Positions 1 to 12,434 of a stretch of 64,000 bases of DNA are shown in pieces. Each line of letters opens with the position of its first letter. Within the stretch, counting starts at the first letter, position 1. The notes below the pieces were generated by a model. The model was given only the letters and a program-made list of their open reading frames with translations. It ran no database searches and was not told the DNA's origin. The DNA lies in assembly GCA_033964015.1 (NCBI GenBank), contig CM066913.1, positions 18,747,854 to 18,811,853 of the forward strand, written 5' to 3'. The translations under genes and the position numbers were made by a program. The DNA comes from Scolanthus callimorphus. Its lineage: Eukaryota; Cnidaria; Anthozoa; Actiniaria; Edwardsiidae.

Positions 1-371
1 ACGAATGTAAATGTCCCGTTAAACCCATAGAAGGCATTTAGTATCGCTATCGAGTTGTCTGCTGTATGTTTTTACGAAAGTTAAGGTCCCGTTATACCCA
101 TAGAATGCATTTAGTATAGCTATCGAGTTGTCTGCTGCATGTTTTTACGAAAGTTAAGATCCCGTTAAACCCATAGAATGCATTTAGTATAGCTATCGAG
201 TTGTCTGCTGTATGTCTTTACGAAAGTTAAGGTTCCGTTAAATCCGTAGAATGCATTTAGTATAGCTATCGAGTTGTCTGCTGCATGTTTTTACGAAAGT
301 TAAGGTTCCGTTAAACCCATAGAATGCATTTAGTATAGCTATCGAGTTGTCTGCTGCATGTTTTTACGAAA

Positions 372-2560
372 GTTAAGGTCCCGTTAAACCCATAGAATGC
401 ATTTAGTATAGCTATCGAGTTGTCTCCTGCATGTTTTTACGAAAGTTAAGGTCCCGTTAAACGTATAGAATGGATTTAGTATAGCTATCGAGTTGTCTGC
501 TGCATGTTTTTACGAAAGTTAAGGTCCCGTTAAACGTATAGAATGGATTTAGTATAGCTATCGAGTTGTCTGCTGCATGTTTTTACGGCGAAAGTTAAGG
601 TCCCGTCAAATCCGTAGAATGCATTTAGTATAGCTATCGAGTTGTCTGCTGCATGTTTTTACGAAAGTTAAGGTCCCGTTAAACGTATAGAATGGATTTA
701 GTATAGCTATCGAGTTGTCTGCTGCATGTTTTTACGAAAGTTAAGGTCCCGTTAAACCTATAGAATGGATTTAGTATAGCTATCGAGTTGTCTGCTGCAT
801 GTTTTTACGAAAGTTAAGGTCCCGTTAAACCTATAGAATGGATTTAGTATAGCTATCGAGTTGTCTGCTGCATGTTTTTACGAAAGTTAGGATCCCGTTA
901 AACATATAGAATGCATTTAGTATAGCTATCGAGTTGTCTGCTGCATGTTTTTACGAAAGTTAAGGTCCCGTTAAACGTATAGAATGCATTTAGTATCGCT
1001 ATCGAGTTGTCTGCTGCATGTTTTTTACGAAAGTTAAGGTCCCGTTAAACGTATAGAATGCATTTAGTATAGCTATCGAGTTGTCTGATGCATGTTTTTA
1101 CGAAAGTTAAGGTCCCGTTAAACGTATAGAATGGATTTAGTATAGCTATCGAGTTGTCTGCTGCATGTTTTTACGAAAGTTAAGGTCCCGTTAAACGTAT
1201 AGAATGGATTTAGTATAGCTATCGAGTTGTCTGCTGCATGTTTTTTACGAAAGTTAAGATCCCACTAAACGTATAGAATGCATTTAGTATAGCTATCGAG
1301 TTGTCTGCTGCATGTTTTTACGAAAGTTAAGGTCCCGTTAAACGTATAGAATGCATTTAGTATAGCTATCGAGTTGTCTGCTGCATGTTTTTACGAAAGT
1401 TAAGGTCCCGTTAAACGTATAGAATGCATTTAGTATAGCTATCGAGTTGTCTGCTGCATGTTTTTACGAAAGTTAAGGTCCCGTTAAACCATAATGCATT
1501 TAGTATAGCTATCGAGTTGTCTCCTGCATGTTTTTACGAAAGTTAAGGTCCCGTTAAACGTATAGAATGGATTTAGTATAGCTATCGAGTTGTCTGCTGC
1601 ATGTTTTTACGAAAGTTAAGGTCCCGTTAAACGTATAGAATGGATTTAGTATAGCTATCGAGTTGTCTGCTGCATGTTTTTACGGCGAAAGTTAAGGTCC
1701 CGTCAAATCCGTAGAATGCATTTAGTATAGCTATCGAGTTGTCTGCTGCATGTTTTTACGAAAGTTAAGGTCCCGTTAAACGTATAGAATGGATTTAGTA
1801 TAGCTATCGAGTTGTCTGCTGCATGTTTTTACGAAAGTTAAGGTCCCGTTAAACCTATAGAATGGATTTAGTATAGCTATCGAGTTGTCTGCTGCATGTT
1901 TTTACGAAAGTTAAGGTCCCGTTAAACCTATAGAATGGATTTAGTATAGCTATCGAGTTGTCTGATGCATGTTTTTACGAAAGTTAGGATCCCGTTAAAC
2001 GTATAGAATGCATTTAGTATAGCTATCGAGTTGTCTGCTGCATGTTTTTACGAAAGTTAAGGTCCCGTTAAACGTATAGAATGCATTTAGTATCGCTATC
2101 GAGTTGTCTGCTGCATGTTTTTTACGAAAGTTAAGGTCCCGTTAAACGTATAGAATGCATTTAGTATAGCTATCGAGTTGTCTGATGCATGTTTTTACGA
2201 AAGTTAAGGTCCCGTTAAACGTATAGAATGGATTTAGTATAGCTATCGAGTTGTCTGCTGCATGTTTTTACGAAAGTTAAGTCCCGTTAAACGTATAAAT
2301 GGATTTAGTATAGCTATCGAGTTGTCTGCTGCATGTTTTTACGAAAGTTAAGATCCCACTAAACGTATAGAATGCATTTAGTATAGCTATCGAGTTGTCT
2401 GCTGCATGTTTTTACGAAAGTTAAGGTCCCGTTAAACGTATAGAATGCATTTAGTATAGCTATCGAGTTGTCTGCTGCATGTTTTTACGAAAGTTAAGGT
2501 CCCGTTAAACGTATAGAATGCATTTAGTATAGCTATCGAGTTGTCTGCTGCATGTTTTTT
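372..2560. repeat. Higher-order repeat in the satellite: 15-mer of about 1,097 bp, two copies
   Basis: Diagnostic variants recur in the same order at one offset: TCTCCT at 423 and 1520, ACGGCG at 585 and 1682, TTAGGATCCC at 886 and 1983, TATCGC at 994 and 2091, TCTGATG at 1084 and 2181. All are shifted by 1,097 bases, or 15 units. AGATCCCACT at 1258 and 2351 is shifted by 1,093 because of small deletions in the second copy. The two blocks are adjacent, so a 15-unit segment was duplicated as a block. Confidence 0.9.
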
Positions 2561-4689
2561 ACGAAAGTTAAGATCCCGTTAAACGTATAGAATGCATTTA
2601 GTATAGCTATCGAGTTGTCTGCTGCATGTTTTTACGAAAGTTAAGGTCCCGTTAAACCCATAGAATGCATTTAGTATAGCTATCGAGTTGTCTGCTGCAT
2701 GTTTTTACGAAAGTTAAGATCCCGTTAAACGTATAGAATGCATTTAGTATAGCTATCGAGTTGTCTGCTGCATGTTTTTACGAAAGTTAAGGTCCCGTTA
2801 AATGTATAGAATGCATTTAGTATCGCTATCGAGTTGTCTGCTGCATGTTTTTACGAAAGTTAAGGTCCCGTTAAACGTATAGAATGCATTTAGTATAGCT
2901 ATCGAGTTGTCTGCTGCATGTTTTTACGAAAGTTAAGGTCCCGTTAAACGTATAGAATGCATTTAGTATAGCTATCGAGTTGTCTGCTGCATGTTTTTAC
3001 GAAAGTTAAGGTCCCGTTAAACGTATAGAATGCATTTAGTATCGCTATCGAGTTGTCTGCTGCATGTTTTTACGAAAGTTAAGGTCCCGTTAAACGTATA
3101 GAGTGATTTAGTATAGCTATCGAGTTGTCTGCTGCATGTTTTTACGAAAGTTAAGGTCCCGTTAAACGTGTAGAATGCATTTAGTATAGCTATCGAGTTG
3201 TCTGCTGCATGTTTTTACGAAAGTTAAGGTCCCGTTAAACGTATAGAATGGATTTAGTATAGCTATCGAGTTGTCTGCTGCATGTTTTTACGAAAGTTAA
3301 GGTCCCATTAAACGTATAGAATGGATTTAGTATAGCTATCGAGTTGTCTGCTGCATGTTTTTACGAAGTTAAGATCCCGTTAAACGTATAGAATGCATTT
3401 AGTATAGCTATCGAGTTGTCTGCTGCATGTTTTTACGAAAGTTAAGGTCCCGTTAAACGTATAGAGTGGATTTAGTATAGCTATCGAGTTGTCTGCTGCA
3501 TGTTTTTACGAAAGTTGAGGTCCCGTTAAACGTGTAGAATGCATTTAGTATAGCTATCGAGTTGTCTGCTGCATGTTTTTACGAAAGTTAAGGTCCCGTT
3601 AAACGTGTAGAATGCATTTAGTATAGCTATCGAGTTGTCTGCTGCATGTTTTTACGAAAGTTAAGGTCCCGTTAAATCCGTAGAATGCATTTAGTATAGC
3701 TATCGAGTTGTCTGCTGCATGTTTTTTACGAAAGTTATAAGGTCCCATTAACCGTATAGAATGGATTTAGTATAGCTATCGAGTTGTCTCCTGCATGTTT
3801 TTACGAAAGTTAAGGTCCCGTTAAACGTATAGAATGGATTTTGTATAGCTATCGAGTTGTCTGCTGCATGTTTTTACGAAAGTTAAGGTCCCGTTAAACG
3901 TATAGAATGGATTTAGTATAGCTATCGAGTTGTCTGCTGCATGTTTTTACGAAAGTTAAGGTCCCGTTAAACCTATAGAATGGATTTAGTATAGCTATCG
4001 AGTTGTCTGCTGCATGTTTTTACGAAAGTTAAGATCCCGTTAAACGTATAGAATGCATTTAGTATAGCTATCGAGTTGTCTGCTGCATGTTTTTACGAAA
4101 GTTAAGGTCCCGTTAAACGTATAGAATGCATTTAGTATCGCTATCGAGTTGTCTGCTGCATGTTTTTTACGAAAGTTAAGGTCCCGTTAAACGTATAGAA
4201 TGCATTTAGTATAGCTATCGAGTTGTCTGCTGCATGTTTTTACGAAAGTTAAGGTCCCGTTAAACGTATAGAATGCATTTAGTATCGCTATCGAGTTGTC
4301 TGCTGCATGTTTTTACGAAAGTTAAGGTCCCGTTAAACGAATAGAATGCATTTAGTATAGCTATCGAGTTGTCTGCTGCATGTTTTTACGAAAGTTAAGA
4401 TCCCGTTAAACGTATAGAATGCATTTAGTATAGCTATCGAGTTGTCTGCTGCATGTTTTTACGAAAGTTAAGGTCCCGTTAAACGTATAGTGTGGATTTA
4501 GTATAGCTATCGAGTTGTCTGCTGCATGTTTTTACGAAAGTTAAGGTCCCGTTAAACGTGTAGAATGCATTTAGTATAGCTATCGAGTTGTCTGCTGCAT
4601 GTTTTTACGAAAGTTAAGGTCCCGTTAAACGTATAGAATGGATTTAGTATAGCTATCGAGTTGTCTGCTGCATGTTTTTACGAAAGTTA

Positions 4690-5940
4690 AGGTCCCGTTA
4701 AATGTATAGAATGCATTTAGTATCGCTATCGAGTTGTCTGCTGCATGTTTTTACGAAAGTTAAGGTCCCGTTAAACGTATAGAATGCATTTAGTATAGCT
4801 ATCGAGTTGTCTGCTGCATGTTTTTACGAAAGTTAAGGTCCCGTTAAACGTATAGAATGCATTTAGTATCGCTATCGAGTTGTCTGCTGCATGTTTTTAC
4901 GAAAGTTAAGGTCCCGTTAAACGTATAGAGTGGATTTAGTATAGCTATCGAGTTGTCTGCTGCATGTTTTTACGAAAGTTAAGGTCCCGTTAAACGTGTA
5001 GAATGCATTTAGTATAGCTATCGAGTTGTCTGCTGCATGTTTTTACGAAAGTTAAGGTCCCGTTAAACGTATAGAATGGATTTAGTATAGCTATCGAGTT
5101 GTCTGCTGCATGTTTTTACGAAAGTTAAGATCCCGTTAAGCGTATAGAATGCATTTAGTATAGCTATCGAGTTGTCTGCTGCATGTTTTTACGAAAGTTA
5201 AGGTCCCGTTAAACGTGTAGAATGCATTTAGTATAGCTATCGAGTTGTCTGCTGCATGTTTTTACGAAAGTTAAGGTCCCGTTAAACGTATAGAATGGAT
5301 TTAGTATAGCTATCGAGTTGTCTGCTGCATGTTTTTACGAAAGTTAAGGTCCCATTAAACGTATAGAATGGATTTAGTATAGCTATCGAGTTGTCTGCTG
5401 CATGTTTTTACGAAAGTTAAGATCCCGTTAATGTATAGAATGCATTTAGTATCGCTATCGAGTTGTCTGCTGCATGTTTTTACGAAAGTTAAGGTCCCGT
5501 TAAACGTATAGAATGCATTTAGTATAGCTATCGAGTTGTCTGCTGCATGTTTTTACGAAAGTTAAGGTCCCGTTAAACGTATAGAATGCATTTAGTATCG
5601 CTATCGAGTTGTCTGCTGCATGTTTTTACGAAAGTTAAGGTCCCGTTAAACGTATAGAGTGGATTTAGTATAGCTATCGAGTTGTCTGCTGCATGTTTTT
5701 ACGAAAGTTAAGGTCCCGTTAACGTGTAGAATGCATTTAGTATAGCTATCGAGTTGTCTGCTGCATGTTTTTACGAAAGTTAAGGTCCCGTTAAACGTAT
5801 AGAATGGATTTAGTATAGCTATCGAGTTGTCTGCTGCATGTTTTTACGAAAGTTAAGATCCCGTTAAGCGTATAGAATGCATTTAGTATAGCTATCGAGT
5901 TGTCTGCTGCATGTTTTTACGAAAGTTAAGGTCCCGTTAA
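4690..5940. repeat. Second higher-order repeat: 10-unit, 729-bp period
   Basis: The TATCGC variants at 4721 and 4867 recur at 5450 and 5596, both shifted by 729 bases. The order ATGTATAG, TATCGC, TATAGAGTGG, CGTGTAG, ATGGAT also repeats. A third partial copy restarts near 5938, after seven rather than ten units. A related set lies at 2799-3320. Confidence 0.8.
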
Positions 5941-6210
5941 ATGTATAGAATGCATTTAGTATCGCTATCGAGTTGTCTGCTGCATGTTTTTACGAAAGTT
6001 AAGGTCCCGTTAAACGTATAGAATGCATTTAGTATAGCTATCGAGTTGTCTGCTGCATGTTTTTACGAAAGTTAAGGTCCCGTTAAACGTACAGAATGCA
6101 TTTAGTATAGCTATCGAGTTGCTGCTGCATGTTTTTACGAAAGTTAAGGTCCCGTTAAATCCGTAGAATGCATTTAATATACTCGAGTTGTCTGCTGTAT
6201 GTTTTGCAAC

Positions 6211-6420
6211 TCCCGTTAAACCCGGGAATACATATACCAACCCAGCCATATTATTTCTATGTGGTCTCGTACTTTTTAAAATATCATGTGTTCCTGAAGT
6301 CACGTGTTGAGAGGTCACGTGTTGTGTTACGTAATCTTTGAAGTGAGATTCAAGTATTTTGCCAAGTTTCGTAGAACACGTAACTTAGTTTTGTTCGATT
6401 ATCAGTATTTCGGACAGAAG
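6211..6420. other. Satellite edge and E-box-rich flank, no gene
   Basis: The array fades out here with a last degenerate TGTCTGCTGTATGTTTTGCA. Two CACGTG E-box cores lie at about 6301 and 6319. A third, in the palindrome TCACGTGA, lies at about 6714. No coding sequence is seen. Confidence 0.5.
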
Positions 6421-6423
6421 CGC

Positions 6424-6572
6424 ATGATGACGTCATTCGATGATGACGTCAGATTGACGTCAAATTTTTAGTCAGACTATACTTCTAGTCAGATCTGTGT
6501 TGTTTTAGGTTTAGTTTGGGTCGATGCTAAGCAATTTATTTTTTTCCCACGGTCATGTGATTGATGACGTCA
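6424..6572. promoter_or_regulatory. Cluster of four CRE-type TGACGTCA palindromes
   Basis: Four exact TGACGTCA octamers occur near 6428, 6443, 6454 and 6562. About one copy of this octamer is expected by chance in the whole window. TGACGTCA is the classical CREB/ATF binding site. No gene start is identified next to it, so regulatory use is only inferred; it could belong to an unrecognised transposon. Confidence 0.45.
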
Positions 6573-8150
6573 TTTGTTTTATGACAAAGGATTAGTTAGT
6601 ACGCCTCTTGGCATAAATGACATAAGTTTGGTAGTATTCGTATTTGATTTTACTGCTTTGTTTGTCGTTATTTGTAATTGCGAGTTGTCTGCTGGCGTTC
6701 TCACGGCTGCATAGTCACGTGACTTGAGAATTGATACATTCTAATGAAATAATGTGTTCCTCATAATGTGTTACAAGTTCTGTGAAAGTTTCATGATGAT
6801 CGGTCCATTAGTTTCTGTTTTATAAGCAGATATGTTGTTTTCTGAGTTGTCTGCTAACTTCACTGAGTCGTCTGCTGAGTCGTCTGCTAACTTCATTACG
6901 GTGAATATATTTACCTCTAAACTCCAAGCTGGACAAAATGAGTGCGACACAGGCGAAATGGTGGACTTCTTTAGCAAGTGACAACATCTTTAAATTGCTT
7001 GAGCATCGGGCTAAGGTAGCTTCCCTTGGTGCTCGCTCTCGTAAGATGGAAACACGTTATCATGTAGCAACACGTATAAAATATAACGGTTGTTGTTTCT
7101 TCGCTGTCAGCAGGGGCTCATTTGTATGAGTATGAATATTAAAAACGACTGTAAACAACAATCAAATAAAAAAGCTTTTGAATAAAACAAGGGGCTATTA
7201 AAAATGCCTTTACAATTATATCACTCTTCAGGTTGTGGAGATTGTAATGAAGAAAAGTACAACCAAAAAACAGAAAAAGGCGTTCATGCTAGACGTTGTG
7301 GATTTATCATTTAAAATCTGATTATGATAACATAAACTTTTGTTCACAAAGCAGCGTTATTTACCATTCTTCAGCTCCTCATCTTGAACAAATCTTGTGA
7401 AAATCTCCTGTCCTTTATTCAATTATTGTTATCACAGTCTAGAGATATGGCATGCAGTTTTAAGAGTACCAGAATAAGTATGTGGGTATCAAGTAATTAA
7501 ACATGTATATTGACATTTATACATTTAAGTGCCACATAATATTCTGAAGTTTCGTTTTTGGTTGCTTACCAAATTAAGAAAAAACTTGAAATAAAACACA
7601 GACCTGCACAAGACCTGACTCTTCTCTTAAATACTTTCTGTTATGCTAAAAATTAAACCTAATTTTCTTAATTTTTATTTACGACGATAAGCTAGCAAAC
7701 ATGGTGTTCTTCTATACTTGGATGACAATGTATAACATTATAGTCACAATAATGTCTTTAACACAAGTGAGTCAGTATTGATTAAACATTAGTTAGGTAA
7801 CAGAAACTAAACCAGTGTTTTTCGTATATCTTTACACTTACGTCACATTCATCTGCGGTATCTTGTTTCGTCTTGTTGTCTAGTATCGAGTCTATTGTAA
7901 CCTTGTTTACCTTGCTAACTAAATTATGGCTCTTTCATATCCCAGGGATGTCCCCTTGGACTTACAAAATCATGAGAAAACCTCGAGATCTCAGGCAAAA
8001 TAAGGTTATATGGGCAAATTCCACGAAACGGGGAAGTACAGGAAGACAGGAAATGTGTATCGAAAATTTGGAAATTATTCACGCGTCAGTGTCCTGCATA
8101 GCACACAACTAATCAGATTAACCTAACGCCCTGGGTAAACTAGGACACAG
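6573..8150. other. Non-coding stretch with satellite-like motifs
   Basis: No gene was recognised. GAGTTGTCTGCT, a core of the 73-bp satellite, recurs at about 6681 and 6843. Near-copies GAGTCGTCTGCT follow at about 6865 and 6877. The rest is AT-rich single-copy-looking DNA with only short chance reading frames. Confidence 0.5.
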
Positions 8151-8159
8151 CGCGTAACA

Positions 8160-8395
8160 TTGTAGCCGGACACATGTTTCCTACATGTTTCACAGTTTCG
8201 CCACGCGAGAAACATTGTTGCGCGCGTCACATTTTGTAGCCGGGAAACGAAGATATGTTTCTTCGCCAGATGAGAAACATTTTATGCGTCCGAGACACAA
8301 GCGTGCGATGTTTCCTAGTTTAGCCACTCGGGGAAACATTCAGGACACAAATGTTGCGCGCTACATATGTCCTAGTTTAGCCGTAGCTTAAGGGA
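8160..8395. repeat. Dispersed GAAACAT/TAGCC-type repeat, copy 1
   Basis: The block contains degenerate internal repeats built on ATGTTTC, TAGTTTAGCCAC and GAAACATT. Landmarks TTGTTGCGCGC, ATTTTGTAGCCGGGA and GTCCGAGACAC recur in the same order at 35407-35600. Two copies 27 kb apart show an interspersed family. No terminal repeats were identified. Confidence 0.75.
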
Positions 8396-8589
8396 AGAAT
8401 TCAGAACAACGATACTTTTTGGGATCCCGTTTTAGATCACCGATTTTAAGCTGTAGATACCTTGCGCAATTCGCGTATCGAGAAGCCAAGCTGCCACCAC
8501 AAACTCCACTGAAGGAGGGCAACACATTTATGCAATAAACTCCGGTGCCCCATACACGTGCTTTGAAAAATAAGCCTTGAAAACCAAGG

Positions 8590-8925
8590 AGGGGTTAGGG
8601 TTAATTCACTGGGTTTGGTCTCTTTTAGGGTGATCTTGATCTGCAATAAGATTTTGAGGGAGATTGGTATCTTAAGGGCCGAAATATGTGCAGATTGTCT
8701 CATGATGGAGTGTGATTACTCTATGAGAAGACGCAATGGATAAATTAGACAACATTAAAGGTAGCATTTTAGTCAAACACGAAAATTTCTGGATGGGTAT
8801 CTTTTTGGGTAACAAATTATTTGAGCCACGCCATGTTTGGTATCTTTTAGGGGTGAAACTGATAATTCCTGACGATCATCCCCGACCAAAAAATATGGGA
8901 GTCCCATCCCCCGGGACTTCGACGT
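8590..8925 (+). mobile_element. MITE of the TATCTTTTAGGG family, 5'-truncated copy
   Basis: Matches the full-length element at 12435-12910 in order: GGTTTGGTCTC, GGGAGATTGGTATCTT, GGCCGAAATATGTG, GCATTTTAGTCA, ATTTGAGCCACGCCATGTTT, then the right terminus with CGATCATCCCCGACC and AATATGGGAGTCCC. The left terminal repeat is missing. Confidence 0.8.
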
Positions 8926-9134
8926 CTGAGCGGAGGACCCTCCTAGCTCGCGAGGACGGACGGACGGATTTCTTGATTTGACCTGCTCCCTAAATATAAA
9001 TGCCGTCAGAGATTTTAGTTTGCTGTTAAACCGGTAGTATTAGAAACATAATGAATCACTAATTCGCGAATCTTAATAAGCTTTAGCATTTTTTGGTCAT
9101 TGAACAAATTCCCAAAATTTAAACACCTCTACCT

Positions 9135-9435
9135 CCAAAATGGCGCAAAAAGGGGAGTTGGCGCTCGAGCTTGCGCACGCGGGGAGAATGGGGACGAGAG
9201 GAAGGGAGCGCTTGCAGTCAGGCCATTATGGCTATATTGTTGTGAAATTTCAAATTCCTATTGGTTGGTTGTTAATCCTCAAGAGACCTATGTATATTTT
9301 CGCGCAATGTGCGCAGCATGCGTCAATAAAGCATTTCAATAGGAAATGGCGTCCCTATTCTCCCTGCGTCCGGTCGCTCTCTCGACCACCATCTTCCTCT
9401 CCTTTCCCTTTGCGCTTGCTACGCAGGCTAATTAT
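9135..9435. mobile_element. Palindromic MITE-like element
   Basis: GGGGAGAATGGGGACG near 9181 is mirrored by CGTCCCTATTCTCCC near 9350, and both outer flanks contain GCGCTTGC-like sequence. Reading frames across it follow the palindrome and look non-genic. Ends are uncertain. Confidence 0.5.
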
Positions 9436-10481
9436 ATCAGTATCATAAGATTTCTCAAACCATTTAGATTTTCAAGATTGGGATGCAATTCATATTTCAC
9501 ATTCATTGACGAAATTGAAACTCTTTGGAGATTCGCAAGAAATCAAGGTAATGACAAATTTTGTGACTTCCTATCCCATCAATGATGAATTGGGAGATGT
9601 TCTTGAGTTACACGAAGTTCTTGAGTTAACATTACCAAGCTTCCGCTTTACTTTACTTTAACCATGTTCGCTTTCCGCGTGATGTGTAAAGGAGCATGTT
9701 TAGCGGACTAGCGTTCCCAATGAAGTAGCCAGAAAAGCAACGGTAAAAACAAAGAAAAACACTTTATCGAGGCGCTCAGCAATCATAACCCAACACTCCT
9801 TCCAGTCTTCTCCTCTGCTTTCATCAATAATATCACACATGGTAACGCATTCCTCAAAACCTCCTCGTTGAAAATTTCTTTCGAATTCGGATTGGAGAAG
9901 GATGGTGTGGCGACAATGCTGACGTCTTTTCTTGGCTGTTTCTTCTCCTTGAACCCGCTAAACCACATAAGCAGCTTGGGAGGCTTCCCCCTTCCGTGGT
10001 GGCATTTCAGAGTGATCGCAGTTGCGGCAATGCACAGCGCAACGAGCACCATCGTAGTCATGTAGTAAATCCCAAGTAAGGGAGTGTAATCCGAGGTTTC
10101 TGGTAAATATCAGACACGAGGAGGAGATAGACACTCATGGCAAGAAGAATTGTAATACAGAGACCAATCCGTTCGCCGCAGTCGGGGGGAAGATAGAAGT
10201 TTACTACCGAGAGAGCGGCAATGATGATACATGGCATTACTAGATAGAGGATATGGTAGGTCGGTTTCCTGTCGAGAGTAAAGGTATAGGTGATGTCGGA
10301 GAAAGGATGCGCGCACATCCATATTCTGTTGACTTGCTCGAGATTTCTACATCTCGTAAGTTCCAGTCTCCGTTTGCCACGAATTTCTCTGCAAATAATG
10401 AAAATCATAGAAGAAGGATAAGAGGGATGCACCTCTAAAGGTTTAAATTGTGTCAGCTGCTATTCCAAGATTTCCAATATT

Positions 10482-10584
10482 ACTTTTTATACCACGCCAC
10501 AGAAAATACAGCCAATCAGAAAGCAGGAATGGCGCTTTATATTCGGGGGTATTCCACTCAACCTTCCCATCGTGCACAAAATCG
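10482..10584. mobile_element. MITE fragment in the last intron of copy A
   Basis: TACCACGCCACAGAAAATAC, AGCAGGAATGGCG, TATTCGG and GTATTCCACT match a fuller element at 38303-38425. Here only one end is present. It lies in intron 5. Confidence 0.65.
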
Positions 10585-11652
10585 ATTCCTTCCGTGCGAT
10601 CTCCGCTTAATAAATGTCCATCAGCAAGTTTTCAAGCAATTCCTTAAGGTAATGAGGAGAGCAACGAATGTTTTGGACAAAGTCAGAAAGATCCAGTTCT
10701 GTTTCTTATAGAATTTCGTGGAAAGCCGAGGACAACAAAGGTGATATATCGGGAAAGAAAATGTACCCCAAAAGTTGTTTCACTATCCACAACGTATCAC
10801 CGTAGCTTTTAAAACAAAGATGTCAGTGTCGCAATACATACACGCGACGATTAAGGAGCTTTATCAATTTGATCTTGTTTTCTTTTGGTTTATCAAACTC
10901 TCCAGCAATCAATCATGGAGGGGATCGCATGAACTAATCAGTGCAGTGAATTCATAAACACATCCTTGACTGAAAAGACTCAGTATAGCGCAGATATTGT
11001 GTTTTACCTGTGAAGGTGTGTTTATTAAAAGCTTGGACAACTTCAAGAGTCTGATGTCGTGCGTCCAAGAGCCAAATGTCATTTGACACTCATGGGAGTC
11101 ATACGGGAACTTTGTGATGTCCATGGTACAGGTACTCTTAAAGGTTGTTGGAGACATCCACGTGCATGTGCCACTGCTCTCGAGGATAATGCCTGTTTTG
11201 AACTTCTCGGTGGAACCGGACAGGGACACGTCCGTATCGCCACTGAAAAAGAAAGATAGACAAAGCTGAACTTCAGGTTTTGCAGGTTTTAGCTCACAGA
11301 CCCTGTGTCCGTAACGTTGAGTAACGTTAATGTATTTTCCATGCTCTATGCCAAGAAAACATTTTGGAATGTCCGTTGAAGCAGCAGTAACCGGGGGAGT
11401 CTAAAAATGAATGCGGAATCGATGAAGTTAACAAGTACGACTTACTTGTTGTAGAGTACTATATCGGGAACCCAAACATCGGAGACAGACATGTGTAATG
11501 TATGAATTCCGCCTAGTGCACTCTCATTCCAAGTAAGGAATGGATTCTTCCATTTCTAAAATGAGAAATTAAAAGAGAAACTTGTTTTCGAATTAAAGTT
11601 TCCGTACCTATAATACATGTAACATGCATCATATTTAAACAATAAATAAAAT

Positions 11653-12066
11653 GCTTAGATAGTACGCGCGCTCTGATTGGTTGAGAGCTGTGCATTCTCA
11701 CATTATAAACGCACGGCAGGTGCAATGCTATTTTATAAAAGCAATAAAATCGGTTTATTGTGATAAACTCATTTGGGATCCCGAAAAAACACCCCAAAAG
11801 TTTGAAACTGACTCGCCTTTCTCATGTTTTTCCAACATCCCTCGTGCGTTTATCACATTCAGTTATAATACCACAGAAATTCCGCTTTTTAATGCTTAAC
11901 TAATCACACACGAGATGTTTGGAAACGACACGGCGAGTGAGTTCAAGCCATATAAACAAAAGAAATCAGTGTTGTTTTGCTTTTATAAAATAGTATTATT
12001 TTCCATGCGTTTTGATAACTTAGAAAACCACAGCTTTCTGCCAATCAGAGCGCGCGTTCTATTAGT
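11653..12066. mobile_element. Palindromic MITE in intron 3 of copy A
   Basis: Left end ACGCGCGCTCTGATTGG is answered at the right end by CCAATCAGAGCGCGCGT. The arms share TATTTTATAAAAGCAA further in. About 410 bp, no coding capacity. Confidence 0.8.
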
Positions 12067-12434
12067 GGTATTTTGTAAATATATATTTATAACGAATCAG
12101 GCACATTCGGCTTTAGCCCTTGCTGACTCTTACTTATTCATCAATTTTTTACCCCTTTGAAATCGTTCTTGCTGCGCGAAATGCGTATCAAGGATTTTAG
12201 CCATATTATATCATCGATTGATTAAAAAGAATTCGTTTACCTGAGTTATCCACACATCTGTCACTAAGACTTGTTGTTTTGTATCCTAGAAACCGAAAAT
12301 ATAAACAATATTACTTAAATCATACTTTACTTAATCATGAAATCACAGCCAGAAATACGGGAAGGACTAACGGCTGGCCCTGTTATCTCACGATTATTCA
12401 TCAGTTACAATCCCCCTAAATGGAAGGCTCTGAC

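Larger units (their letters stand above)
1..6210. repeat. 73-bp satellite array, about 85 tandem copies
   Basis: The unit runs from ACGAAAGTTAAGGTCCCGTT through TATAGCTATCGAGTTGTCTG to GCTGCATGTTTTT, 73 bp, and repeats without interruption from base 1, so the array continues outside the window. Units differ by a few substitutions (CCCATAG, CGTATAG, CCTATAG, CGTGTAG, ATGCAT or ATGGAT, TATAGC or TATCGC) and 1-4 base indels. The last units near 6100-6210 are the most degenerate, as expected at an array edge. No coding potential is seen. Function unknown; a heterochromatic or centromere-type satellite is possible but not shown. Confidence 0.97.

Noticed and set aside
6010..6318. 102-codon minus frame at the array edge
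   Set aside because: Most of it is the satellite read in one frame; repeated NAFYGFNGTLTFVKT-like phrases come from the 73-bp unit.
9100..9585. Three overlapping frames of 79-102 codons
   Set aside because: They lie over a palindromic MITE-like block, in different frames, with no conserved motif or splice context.
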